Shown piece by piece: positions 11,345 through 22,173 of a stretch of 64,000 nt of DNA. Positions within the stretch are counted from its first letter, which is position 1, and each line of letters starts with the position of its first letter. The stretch is taken from the NCBI RefSeq assembly GCF_902686445.1, contig NC_062219.1:40699056-40763055 (forward strand), read 5' to 3'. Position numbers and translations under genes: made by a program. A model generated the notes under the pieces. It searched no databases. It saw only the letters and a list, made by a program, of their open reading frames with translations, and had not been told where the DNA came from. The stretch is from Sciurus carolinensis (Eukaryota; Chordata; Mammalia; Rodentia; Sciuridae).

Positions 11345-14300
11345 TGGTAAGGTATTCCTTATGAATTCTGTCTTGAAACCTAACTGTAATCCTGATATTT
11401 TGTGGTAAGCAGGACAAAATTCAAGAGAACTGTAGGCAATTCCATGGAGGGGTGGTTAGTTTGAAAGAAAATAAATAAATGATAATGACAGTTGCCAGAG
11501 TCAACCTTCTTTCTTTTCATCTGGTGCAGAGTAAAACCACGGACCATTCTTAAGGACTTCTGTATAAAAAAGGCCATGCTAACCTTTGATGCTGAATATT
11601 GTAACAGAATATCAAACAGAAACCTTGATACTCTTCATCATTTAATATTTAGTATTTCTTCAGGTAACTAAATAAAATCTATTCCCTCTTGTTTTGGCAG
11701 GCATTTAAAACTGAAAAGAACTTTCTACATCAGCAATAAAACAAGTTTAGATTCATAGCTCCTCCATCTATGTTACATGGTCTGCTGCAAAGAATACGGG
11801 CAACAATCAGGAAATAGGGAATGTGGCAGGCATTTTGTGACAAATATCAGTTGCATGGTTTCACATTAGCTGTTCAAACAGACATCAGAGGATAATGACT
11901 TTCAGTCACTATCAATCAATAAATTATTCAGCTGTAATTTCCCATAATTCATTGCTATTACTACCAGTAATCAAGTTGCCTCCTTTGTTCCTTGAAATTA
12001 AGCTTGAACTAAGCAATATGACTAATTACCAGTTAGTCTTCAATAGTTCCACCAATAATTTGCAACGTTGGACATTAACTATGTTAGTAATAGATGAAGG
12101 CACTATATTTTTAAAGTCATGGTGAATTGCTAAGTAATTGCACTCATATTATTCACCCTACTATCAGTAAAAAGCATTATGCTGCCTAGATGAATCTAGA
12201 TTAAAATCAATTAAAAATATGAGCTGGTTTTGTTTATCATGTATTTTTATAATTTATCTGACAGCTGTTTCCTCAGTACTACTGAAGAAAGCATATGAAG
12301 CAGATATAACCCCTTTGAAAAAACTGATGCTTCTTAAATCTCTTTTTGGAATATATTATCTCCAAACAGTGTTTTTACATTAATTCTGCAGTCTTAGGAT
12401 TCAAGATGGCAGGAAAAACTTTCTGATCTTCCAGATTTTGTACTAATGCTTAATTGGGATTAATTGCTTGACTAGAAATCAGTGTTTCAATATCAATACA
12501 ATATTAGGGATATCAATACATACAATATCAATACATACTTTATAGGATCATATTTAATATGACAACAGTCAAGAAACTTATTAATGTCAACAATGTATAC
12601 AATGAAGTCACTGAAGGACCAAACATATCAGATATAAGAATTCCTGATGGAAGAAAAAAAAAAAAATGAAACATTCTTGGTAGTCTTATTTACTTTTCTT
12701 TTTTGGAGGAGGAGGGAAGTAGTACCAAATTCTGAGGCAGAGGCAGTATTAGTACAAAAACCTTCAAAACTGCAGGCCACTCACTTCCATATTATCAAAT
12801 TCACCTAGTCCCAAGTAAGGTTGCTTTATATACTTATCAACTCCCAAATGTGTGCTGTGGAGGGAGTTCGCTAATTGGCTTACTTCCTTTTCCAATAGCC
12901 ACTTTTTATAAGACCATTTTGAATCTTACTTATCAATTGAGAAATTATGTCCTTTGATATTTAAATTAGTTTTCACCCTTCCACATTACCAGATATTAAT
13001 GTGAGGCTGCTTCTACAGAGACACAGAAATTATTATCTAGTTTTATTTTCCTAAAATTTGTCTAACAACTCATTACCAAAAAGTTTATTTAACATAACCA
13101 AGAACCATATTAAGAAAATTAGTTTGTCACTTAAGGTCTTCAAATTTCAAGGTTAAAAAACATTTACACCTAAAAAAGATTAATATCTCTCTTTCTCCAA
13201 ATTTCTAAAATTATCAATTAATTATATCTTAGAAAGTCTTGCTTTAGAACTCCTACAATAATAGGCCATTGTTCATACTTTGAAAATGAATAAAAGTCTC
13301 CACTGAAAGCAATGAAAGATGCCCAGTGCACAGAAAGAGAACTGTGTAATGTTTCAACGTTTCCCACTTCCACTTTCTTTGCAAAAAAAAGAGGCAGCAG
13401 CAGGAAGAGAAATGTCTATTATAGACTTACCTGTGACCATAAAGAAACAATGTTTCATTTTGTGGCAATAACAGGAATCTTAGATTTATAAGATCATTCC
13501 CTAATGAAACTGTGGGGTGGAGACTGAAAGAAATACTAGTTATAATGTGTCATATTTTAGAAGTTATGAAACATTTCAAAAAACTTCAAGAAATATTATA
13601 TTGGATCCTGTTAATGAATATAAAGGGTTTCTGCAACTTCCAATGTAGATATTTCATTGAAAAAAATCCTAAGAAGAATATAATGAAATCACAAAAAACT
13701 GAAACTATTTCACTGGCTATTTTCTAACAAACTCACCACAAAAATATGGCCAAAAAAGAAAGTAGTTTTGCAATACAAAAAATAAAAGTTAGAAACTAGT
13801 GATCACTCAAGAGAGACTGCAGTTCAAATTTAACTGAAATTTATTTAAAAATACTAGGAAAATGATATTAAAACTAAAGTCATGACTTTTAAAAGAAGAT
13901 AACCACCAAAAAAGCAATAGGTCCCCTGTAAGGATGAGATGATTTAATGTTAATTCTCGCTAGATCAAAAGTTTAATCTCTCAGCTACTTTTTTGTTTCG
14001 TCTTAAAGAAAATCTCACTTTAAATCAAACATAAAAGTAAAAATTATAAATATACCTTTTAATTAAGAGGGTTATCTTAAATATTACCAGTTTTATTTTC
14101 TTTAATTGTTCCTAGACAGTCTGAGGTATTCTTCTGCTTATAAATGAAGATTTGATTTAGGTGTGTACAGAAAACTGCTAAAGGAATGGTCGCCTTCTCT
14201 CATGGAACTGTATCAGTCTTCAAGTCATGAAAGCAGGGCAAATCTATAGAGAAAGCAGTTTTCAAATTTCTGCATCCCCTTTAGCATGTCAAAAGCCAAA

Positions 14301-15182
14301 CTTAAGGAATTGAGCTCAAGGGTTAACCAGGCTGAAGAGTGCTTTCTCTTGCCTGTCACTAGTGCTTGGTTAGAGTCAAAGAAAAAGAGACTGGCTGATC
14401 TGAAGAAAGGAAGAACATCCATCCTTTACCCATTGGGCAAGATTTCTTGGAAGGCCTATGAAGAAACTGGAGAGAACAAATGTTCTGATTTCCAATTTGG
14501 GGACTCTGGTCTGTGAGGGGGCAACCCAGGACAGGGACTTCTTTGCTAGATGTCAACCTAGTACTGTACAAGGAATCACTGTCCTGAGGGCTCCATGCCA
14601 ACAGGAAGACCAGCCTAGATAAGCCAGTAGAGGAGAAGGGTGGAAGAGAAACATATTCCTGACATTGAGTCCTGTTCAATTCTAGTGGGTCCTGAATTCC
14701 AATTGTCATACAAGGACTCCAGTAGAACCATAAGGTGACCCCAGAGAGGGCAGGGCTGGTCCCTTGTTATGTTGAGTGTGGCAGGCCTATGCTAAACAAG
14801 AATCTGCCTAAGACCAGCAGACCATCTGTGTTCCCCAGAGCTGTAAAGGCCCATGAGGCATACTTCCCTGTGTTCTACAGACCAGGAAGCCTTAAGGAAT
14901 GCAAGCAAGCACAGGGAGAGCTAGCTGAGAGGCTGTCGTTCACATCATGGGAAAACCTGAACTTTGGATCTGACTTCATCTGAAAGCAGCTTTCCCCTTT
15001 ACCAGTGGATGAGGTTTGTGAAGATCTTATGTGCTGCAGATAAAATAAGAGACTAGGTTTTCAAGTAAAGTCAAAATGGTTTGTAAGGTCAATTATAAAT
15101 CCTGGGGTAAAACAACATACCATAATACTGAGTAGATCACATTGTGATTATGAGTACCATAAAGAAAATGGAGAAAAGGTGA
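11345..15182. other. Unique sequence, no recognised gene or repeat
   Basis: About 3.8 kb without a named repeat. It includes short overlapping direct repeats of 'atatcaatacata' at 12489-12536 and a more GC-balanced block at about 14200-15000. Several frames stay open in that block (76 codons at 14286-14516 plus, 116 at 14359-14709 minus, 82 at 14735-14983 plus). None has a domain I recognise, and the antisense overlap argues against real coding. The block could be a decayed unknown repeat, a conserved non-coding element or old pseudogene material. Confidence 0.5.
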
Positions 15183-15284
15183 TGAGAGGAGGGAAGAAGA
15201 CAAAGGGATAAAGGAAGTGAGGGGCTGTTGAAAAAAGAAAGAAAAGAGGAAGATGCAAGAAAGGAAGGAAATAAGAAAATGTGT
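15183..15284. repeat. Purine-rich low-complexity tract
   Basis: About 100 bp composed mainly of A and G on the plus strand (GGAAGAAGAC- and AAGGAAGGAAAT-like wording). No coding meaning. Confidence 0.8.
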
Positions 15285-15334
15285 GCTTACCAGGTAACAG
15301 GATTGGGATCCATTAAATCAAGGGCTTTCATGTA

Positions 15335-15500
15335 TGCCTCTGAAACAAAAACCTGGACTCAAATTTTAGCCACAACTCACTAATCAGTATCTTGGGAAAA
15401 GTCAACTGATCTACCTAAACTTCAGTTTAGCAATACACAACATACCTATCTTATAGATTTTTCTCACAAATTTAATGAATTAATATATATGTAACAGAGG
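15335..15500 (+). repeat. MIR SINE fragment
   Basis: The wording 'ctggactcaaattttagccac' followed by 'aagtcaactgatctacctaaa' and 'cttcagttt' follows the MIR core (a 'ggttcgaatcccagctctgcc' block, then a 'cacttaacctctctgagcctcag' block). Diverged and truncated at both ends. Confidence 0.65.
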
Positions 15501-15599
15501 TATTTATAAAGCTAACTCCTCCATAGAGGGTGCTAACTGGCATAGTCTTTGGTCGGTAAAACTTTGGAGTATCTGGCACTACAAATTCTGAGTGGTAAT

Positions 15600-16420
15600 T
15601 GTGTGAGGGGAATTTCTAAGCAGGGAGGAAGAAGAATTTGACACTGCAAAATTATGAGAAATCAGGCAAGGATGCAAGTGGCAGGCGCAAGGACAATAGA
15701 ATGAGCCAAAAAGGAGCAGAAGGCTGCAGGGTGAGGGATCTGACCCATCTCTGCAAACATAGATCTTTTATAGCACCGAAAGACCCCTCCAGAGGCTTAC
15801 TTTGAATGGGCCTCTTATGGAATCAGGAAAGGTTTCCAAGTTTATGAAGGGAGCTGAAAGGAGAAAAAGTAAGCCCTCGGGGATGCAGGATGAAGCCCAG
15901 AGAACTTGCACCTTCCGAGCTATGGAATTAGAGGCTACCCTAATTCAAAAGTCACTCTGGGATGCAGGACTGGGGCCTGGCTGACACCTACAACTGGGGT
16001 TTACTTGTGTAAAACTGATTTCAACAATGAGTGATGAGGACAATTTTATAATAAGGGCCAGATTGATGGATTAGGTAAACTAGGAAAACTTTGTGCTCCT
16101 TAATGTCAGCAAGCTCTTAAAGTTTCTAATTATATCTTGAGAAGAACTGTGAGCAAGAAGGAAACATGACCAAAAGAACACAATAGAAAGATCACTCCAA
16201 TGGCACTGAGAAAGACTAATAAGTCTATGGTAACTGTTCAGAATTGACCTAAATCAAGGAAGGTAAGATAGGAAAAGGAAGGATGAGATGTGTGTCAAGG
16301 ACAGCAGAAGGTGATCAGTCTATGTTTACTGACCCAAGTAGGATGGCACGGGTTTACTGGTAGGCACCCTGGAACTAGTCATTGAATCGAACAGTGCAGG
16401 ATGGGAGGAGACCTTAGGGA
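15600..16420. repeat. Probable ancient interspersed repeat, family not named
   Basis: It contains 'caaggatgcaagtggcaggc', 'gaatcaggaaaggtttccaag' and then 'aagatcactccaatggcactg'. This style is shared with 5690-6400 and 49000-49600. The 60-codon frame at 15802-15984 lies inside it and shows no domain. Boundaries are soft. Confidence 0.4.
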
Positions 16421-16659
16421 CTATTGAAAACAACCAACTGCATAATTTGATTTTCAGTGTTATATGAGATATGAAGAGGTAACTAAGGAAGAGAAGCAGA
16501 ATGCAAAGTTATAACGTTTCAGACTTATTACATTGGAAACAACCCTGAAGAAGTATATTGAAGAAGAAGAAAAACAGGGCTAAGGTCAAAACTGAAACTT
16601 ATGAAAACTGGCATTTAAGTAGTGGACTCAACAAGAGAAGCCTGCAGCTTCCAGACTGA

Positions 16660-16800
16660 AGCTACAGCTTTCGAAGTGTATAGCCTCAGGCAAGACATTC
16701 TACCTCAGTGAATTTCAATTTTTCTCAACTTGTAACTTGAGGATGATAATGCATAGTTCACAGGGCAGTTAGCCATCTTGCATGGCAATGTGGACACTCA
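16660..16800 (+). repeat. MIR SINE fragment
   Basis: 'agcctcaggcaagacattcta' followed by 'tcaatttttctcaacttgtaa' and 'ggatgataatgca' is the MIR core in sense orientation, diverged. Confidence 0.65.
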
Positions 16801-16904
16801 GGTCTGACTAAATATAGTAACTCTTAAATCCTGACTTGAAAGTTTCTTTTAATAAAAAGTAAATACATTTGTGATGAAAGGTGCAAGTTCCACAGTAAGA
16901 TGCA

Positions 16905-17085
16905 TTTGTATTCATTATTTGACTTTGGTCAGTTTATTTAACCTACCAGAACACATCTCAGCTGTAAAATGGGTGTAAATATCCCTGTCTCTTAGGATTC
17001 TATTGCTTAAAAGCAATTGCATTAGTAGGGCACATCTCTCCCCACATCTGCAATACAGCAGGTACTTAGTAAGTCTTAGTTCCTT
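16905..17085 (+). repeat. MIR SINE fragment
   Basis: 'gactttggtcagtttatttaa', 'ctcagctgtaaaatgggtgta' and, downstream, 'cagcaggtacttagtaagt' match MIR core and 3' wording. It lies about 100 bp after another MIR in the same orientation. Both are old independent inserts or parts of a decayed cluster. Confidence 0.7.
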
Positions 17086-17879
17086 CTCCATAGCATGTCT
17101 TTATTTCTCAAGTATACTGTACCAGGCATAATACAACATTTCCTTAATGACTCAGGGTTATCATTATGAACATCAGTTAATGTTACGTGTCTGAGATGCA
17201 GACACAGCTGCAAATAAATGTAATACAACATCAGGTGAAATGAACCACTCATGTAACACACAGTTGACTTGCCTAATTTTGTCATGTGGAATCTGCAGCA
17301 GCTTGAGATGATCTGCCAAGGCACACAAAAAAAATGTGAACAGCTGCCTTTCTAAGATTTGATATCATATAAGGGAGACAGACAAATGTTATAGTGATTC
17401 ATCAACCGCTCAAGTCCGACGTTTGTTTGTTCTCTTGCAGCTAACATAACTTCCTTATGTGTCTGCCCTTGTCTTTTATAAATGAAGTTGGGAATCTGCA
17501 TTGTACCACACAGTATTCTACAACACAGCCCTGTGCTACTGCATTTCCATCTGTTATCTTGCAATACTTTGAGCTTAAACATCACTAGAGGCTTACTCCA
17601 GCTAATTCTTCAACCTAACCACAGTCTCCTCTGCTTAAATATCCACTTTTCATACCGTTATGACCCTACCATGGTCATGCCCCTAGGTAAATGGCCGAAG
17701 AATCAGCACCAGATGGATGGACAGCTGATTCATAGCACATGACATAGCCTGTGGGGTGGTCTGAAAGGGAGAGCTAAGTCTGTGTGATTCTTTGTTTTCA
17801 AAATGTATAAAGGGACAAAAAATAAGAAATTGTGTCAGTCAGTAGTGAACGAATGGTGAAATATACCACATGCAAACCA
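17086..17879. other. Unrecognised sequence, no gene seen
   Basis: No named repeat. Three frames of 77-86 codons at 17076-17742 on both strands are unrecognised, lack splice or motif support, and are treated as chance. Confidence 0.5.
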
Positions 17880-18097
17880 ATGTTTGGAAGGACTAGAAAG
17901 ATATGGAGAGAAGAATGGAGGCAGCTGGTGATGAACAGATAATAAATTTGATGTACAGAGAAGGAGAGAAGAGTTGCTACTGAGTGATAGAGAGAGAAAG
18001 GAAGAGAGATGAGGAACAAAGAGAGAAGGAAGGGATGACACAGGAAGCAGCAGAACAAGAGAGGGAGGGAGAGGAGAGGGACTGAGGGAGAAGAAAC
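17880..18097. repeat. Purine-rich (GA) low-complexity tract
   Basis: More than 200 bp dominated by AG, AAGG and GAGAGA-type wording on the plus strand. The 86- and 88-codon minus-strand frames here (Leu/Ser/Pro-rich) are simply the pyrimidine strand read through. Confidence 0.85.
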
Positions 18098-18645
18098 ACA
18101 TCGATCCCTAAAAATGCCCTGAGGCCCAAGGGCTAAATAGATCCACTTCTGGTCTACATATTACTTTAAAATGTATTGCTGTTTTTCCTGAGCTAACTGA
18201 GAGGATCTTTTCTTTCAGTCAATGTAGCCTGATAGATACATTAAAAGGGCATCAAAACACCTCTGTATATGCTGCCTCGGTGGGGCTCACCCTGTGTGAT
18301 ATGCTGAATTGCGACAGTTGCCAGGGCTCTTGATGACCCTGAAGACAGTTTGGGTGAATCACCTCCTCATTCTCCACCTCTTCCTCCATCCAGGTATCAC
18401 CTTTTAAAGACCTGAGTTTCCTTTATGGAATCATGAATTATGCAGTTAACTTCCCAGGGTTCTTGGCTTTATCTTCTCAGAAAGCCCACCATTAGCAAAA
18501 GTCCCTCTTGCCAATTCTTTCTCCATTGTTGCTGCCCCTCCCTGCCAAGTCTCTTTTTTCTTCTTCTTTTCTTTGATAGCTTCTGCCTTCACACCTTCCT
18601 TGGAGACTTCTCAATTTCACAAGTCATATAAAAATATCCAGATCC
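18098..18645. other. Unrecognised sequence, no gene seen
   Basis: No named repeat. It includes a pyrimidine-rich stretch at about 18530-18580. 18636-18645 is the left target duplication of the ID SINE. Confidence 0.5.
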
Positions 18646-18745
18646 GGGCTAGGGATATAGCTCAGTTGGTAGAGTGCTTGCCTTGCAAGCACAAGGCCCT
18701 GAGTTCAATCCCCAGCACCGCAAAAAAAAAGAAAAAAAAAAAAAA
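18646..18745 (+). mobile_element. ID SINE (tRNA-derived)
   Basis: Compact and well preserved. An A-box-like 'tagctcagttgg' lies at 18658-18669, a B-box-like 'gagttcaatcc' at 18701-18711, then 'ccagcaccgc' and an interrupted A tail. A perfect 10-bp target duplication 'atccagatcc' flanks it at 18636-18645 and 18746-18755. The intact boxes and duplication point to a relatively young insertion. It is a retroposed SINE, not a functional tRNA gene. Confidence 0.93.
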
Positions 18746-18755
18746 ATCCAGATCC

Positions 18756-20775
18756 TATCCAGGCACCATCGAGAGCACCTTCTCCAATCTTCACAACCTA
18801 TGTTCTTCTTTGCCATTTCTGTTTCTTATGTTTCTCTGAAAAAGTAATGGCTTCTAGAATTTCTTAACTTATTCTTGTGTTCTGAGAGATTCTGAAAGCT
18901 TGTTATGATTCAGAAGGCTAGGATGTAAATAGAAAGTCCACCAGTGACAACTAGCTATCAGGTTGCTTGCATGTGCTAGGGAGCAGCATGTGCCTGGCTA
19001 TGTGGCCATGTGGTTAGCAGCTGTGGACAGGGATGCTCAGGGCTCACTAGAGACCCCAGCAGTGTCCATTTTTTGAGATACCTGGAACATAAAACACTGG
19101 AGGAAAACAACAAACCAAAAACAGAAGGATAAAAATTGAGGTGAATTTTATGCTTATATTTAACATATTAGCAATTTTAACCTAAAAACATTAGGCAATG
19201 TACTCATACTACCCAGACAACACTGCAAAATTTGTTAAAAAAAAAAAAAAAGAGGTTAAATTTTAAGAGTACTTGACTGTATTCTTCTCTCAATACCACC
19301 AATCTATCTCTGGCACTAAGGGACCTCAGAAAAAGGGAAGGTCAGAAACCTAAATTTAAAAATCTGGGCTTTTTGGGAGTTGAGGCCACCATGGTAAAAT
19401 GTGCCTCCCCTCTTTGGGATAATCATTGTCAGAATTTTACAAAGATGATAATGGAATGAGAACCAAGGATTGGGTATAATCTTATCACATTATAGCTCTC
19501 TGTTTCTAAGGTTTCACTGGAACATTTTTTATTTGAATGTTTGAACAAATTCTAACTAAAAGGGTAAGTTCTGGACTTTGCCCTACCACCTGAGACTGAA
19601 AGATCATTTACAAGCTGTAGGAATCATTATCTAATTCTTTTATATGAGTAGACCAACCTGACCAGATATGTTATCTGTTAGAGCTTCAGATTCTATAATA
19701 TTATATATTTCCTTTGTTTTCAGTACAATAAGAAAAAGGTCTGGGCTCAAAGAACCTTCCAGGGGGCATTATTCTTTTACTAAAGGCCTTCAGTGAAATA
19801 ACTATAAACGTTAGAAAATTTAAATACATATTATTTGAAAACAGAAGCAAGCAAAGGTGTCCTATATTCAACATAAAGGTCAAAATTCATGTTGTTATTT
19901 TCTATGCGACATCATAGAATTATAATTTATTTTGCCTTCTGCTTGTTGACCACCTTTATTTCATAAGTAATACCAAAAGACTGAGCTCAGCCAATGGTTA
20001 GTAGTTAAACCTGAGGCAAAGGGCATCTGAAACCTTAGCCCTCAGGTGATACTATGGGGATAAAGATGGAGGCAGAAGAGCACACTGGTCAGACAGACTT
20101 AAGCAGCCTGCATATGCGGTTCTGTACAATTCTCATCCCCACTCCCCACAAGATAACAGGCTTAGATGAAAATTAAAACTGATTCCCTGCCCCCCACCCC
20201 CACACCACATTCTGTGAGGGTAATAAGGAGCAAGGAATAGTGCCACACTGGACTAGGGAAAGCCAGATAGTAATTATATCGTATTTAGTTAGTATTAAAG
20301 GTCATTGCTCATGTGTGGCCGATGCAAGGTATACAATGCTTGACCTATGTTCAGTCTTTATCGGCCCCTCATTACTTGTATTCCTCTTTTAAGAACACCT
20401 GGGGAAGGATCTCCCCTTTCTTAAAGAAAAGGAGTACCATTCTCTCTTTCTTCTATGTTCTTTGAGACTAGATGGGTAAATCCAGTTAAGCCTATCCTGA
20501 AAAGCTGGGCTTATCCAAAGATAAGTTCCAAAGGAACCAAAAGGTCAACTGGGTTTTGGGAGGAAGGTGTACTCACTCTTTTATATAATTTAACAGGGTC
20601 CTGCTTCATGGAGGTGAATGCTTGATAACCAAAAATTAGACTGTTATTTTCATCTTATTTTTATGTCTGTTTTATTTCATTCAAATGGTAAACAAAGAAA
20701 TAGAGACTTGGCATTTTCCTCTACATTCCAGTCTCTAATTAGTTGGAATGCTGACTGAAACATTTGAAAATTAAT
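18756..20775. other. Unrecognised sequence, no gene seen
   Basis: About 2 kb without a named repeat or plausible exon. Contains an A run near 19237-19251 and a short C-rich patch near 20190. Confidence 0.5.
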
Positions 20776-20839
20776 ACTAAGACCAGAAACACATGGAAAC
20801 ATGTACCACTAAGACCAGAAACACATGGAAACATGTACC
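20776..20839. repeat. Perfect 32-bp tandem duplication (two units)
   Basis: Unit 1 at 20776-20807 and unit 2 at 20808-20839 are identical base for base, each starting 'actaagaccagaaa' and ending 'catgtacc'. The lack of any difference implies a recent duplication. An imperfect second pair sharing 'tggttacattt' follows at about 20858-20909. Confidence 0.95.
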
Positions 20840-20909
20840 TCGTTCCACCTTATGTTCACTACTGAAGCTTATGGTTACATTTCACAACTGAAGTTGTGGT
20901 TACATTTGT

Positions 20910-21195
20910 TTTACAGAAATGGCTACTGTTTGCCACTTTATTAGAAATTTACAAAGCTAAAGAGACCAATCTCCTATAAGAAATAAGCAACAGTATTTGG
21001 GCACTGGTCTTTGGAAGTTAGAACAAAGTATTGCATTAAACCAGTACTCCAATTGTGCTGCTTCTTTACCTTGTTCAGGGAATACAGAGAAAGAGTGAAG
21101 AAACCAATTTCTTGGTTCTCATCACTTATTGAAATGATCAATGCATAGTCTCAGGTTGGATTTATATTGCTTTCATGCCATGATTTTAATGCAGG
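20910..21195. other. Unrecognised sequence
   Basis: No named repeat and no gene signal. Confidence 0.5.
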
Positions 21196-21538
21196 CATGC
21201 CTTCCAATTCATATTGAAACTTGATCCACAGTGCAATGATATTTAGAGGTGGGGGCATTTAAGAGACAATTAGATCATAAGGCTCAACCTTGTGGGTAGG
21301 AGTAATTCCCATATAGATGGACTCAAGGAAAGCAGGTAGACCCTTTTGCTTTTCTGTCCCCTTCCCACACCAGGTGAGGACATCTACGTAAAAATGGTAC
21401 CATCCCTGAGGAATAGACCTTCATTAAGTCACTGAATCTGCCAGTGCCTTACTCTTGAATTTCCCAGACTTCAGAACCATCAGAAATAAATTTTAAGTCT
21501 CAGGTATTTTGTTGTAGCAGCACAAATGAACTAAGACA
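21196..21538 (+). mobile_element. MaLR-type solo LTR (MST/MLT1-like)
   Basis: The blocks 'tattgaaacttgatccacagt', 'tagaggtgggggcattta' and 'aggtgaggacatctacg' are followed by 'cagacttcagaaccatcagaa' and a poly(A) signal AATAAA at 21485-21490. The 3' end 'gttgtagcagcacaaatgaac' runs to 'taagaca'. The order matches MST/MLT1 LTRs in sense orientation. No internal region, 5' edge approximate. Confidence 0.82.
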
Positions 21539-21808
21539 GTGATAAAAATTTATGTATACACCTACGAACAGAATTGCTGAATGATACAGTAACTCCATAT
21601 AACTGTGAAGCTGTTTTTCATAGTGGCTATAACATTTAATCTTCCATCAGCAAGCATAAAGATTCCAATGTGTACCACATCCTCAACCACACTTTTACTT
21701 TGTTTTACTTTATTTGTTTTCTTTTAACAGCAGTCATCCTAATGATTATGAGTTGAGTATATTATATTTTAATTAAGGCCTTTAAAAAAAATGGACACTG
21801 ATGATTGT
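21539..21808. other. Unrecognised spacer between two LTRs
   Basis: About 270 bp with nothing certain. 'agaattgctgaatgatacagt' and 'cttccatcagcaagcataaag' hint at a small antisense L1 3' fragment, but I cannot confirm it. Confidence 0.45.
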
Positions 21809-22173
21809 ATATTGCTATGGTCTGGAAAAGTGTCTACAAAGGCTCATGTGTTAAGGCCTGGTCTCCAGAATGGAAATACTGGGAGATGATAGAACCTTTG
21901 AGAGGTGATGCCTAATGGGAGATATTCTGGTCATTGTAAGTACGTCTGTGAAGAGGTTAGTGGGACCTCAGCCTCCTTCCCATACTTTCTTTCATATCCC
22001 AGGTGTGAGGTGAACAGGTTTTGCCTCCCACTACCACAGTAAACAAAGGCCCAAAAGCAGCAGGGGCAACCAATCATGGACTGAAACCTCTAAAACTATG
22101 AGCCAAAACAAACCTTTCTCCTTATAAGCTGATTATCTCAGGTAAATGTTACAGTACATAAAAGTTGACTAGC
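21809..22173 (+). mobile_element. MaLR-like solo LTR
   Basis: It begins 'tattgctatggtctggaaaag' (degraded from a TGTTATGGTTTGGAT-type start), carries 'caatcatggactgaaacctct', 'aaaactatgagccaaaac' and ends '...aaaagttgactagcata'. The same 3' wording occurs in the LTR at 61331-61839, so the two are related. Orientation is sense. No internal region. Confidence 0.8.

Noticed and set aside
18646..18745. Possible tRNA gene from A- and B-box-like sequences
   Set aside because: It has an A tail and a perfect target duplication, so it is a retroposed ID SINE. There is no terminator or tRNA fold to support a gene.
20776..20839. Repeat pair considered as a CRISPR-like array
   Set aside because: Only two units, directly adjacent with no spacer, in a mammalian genome.
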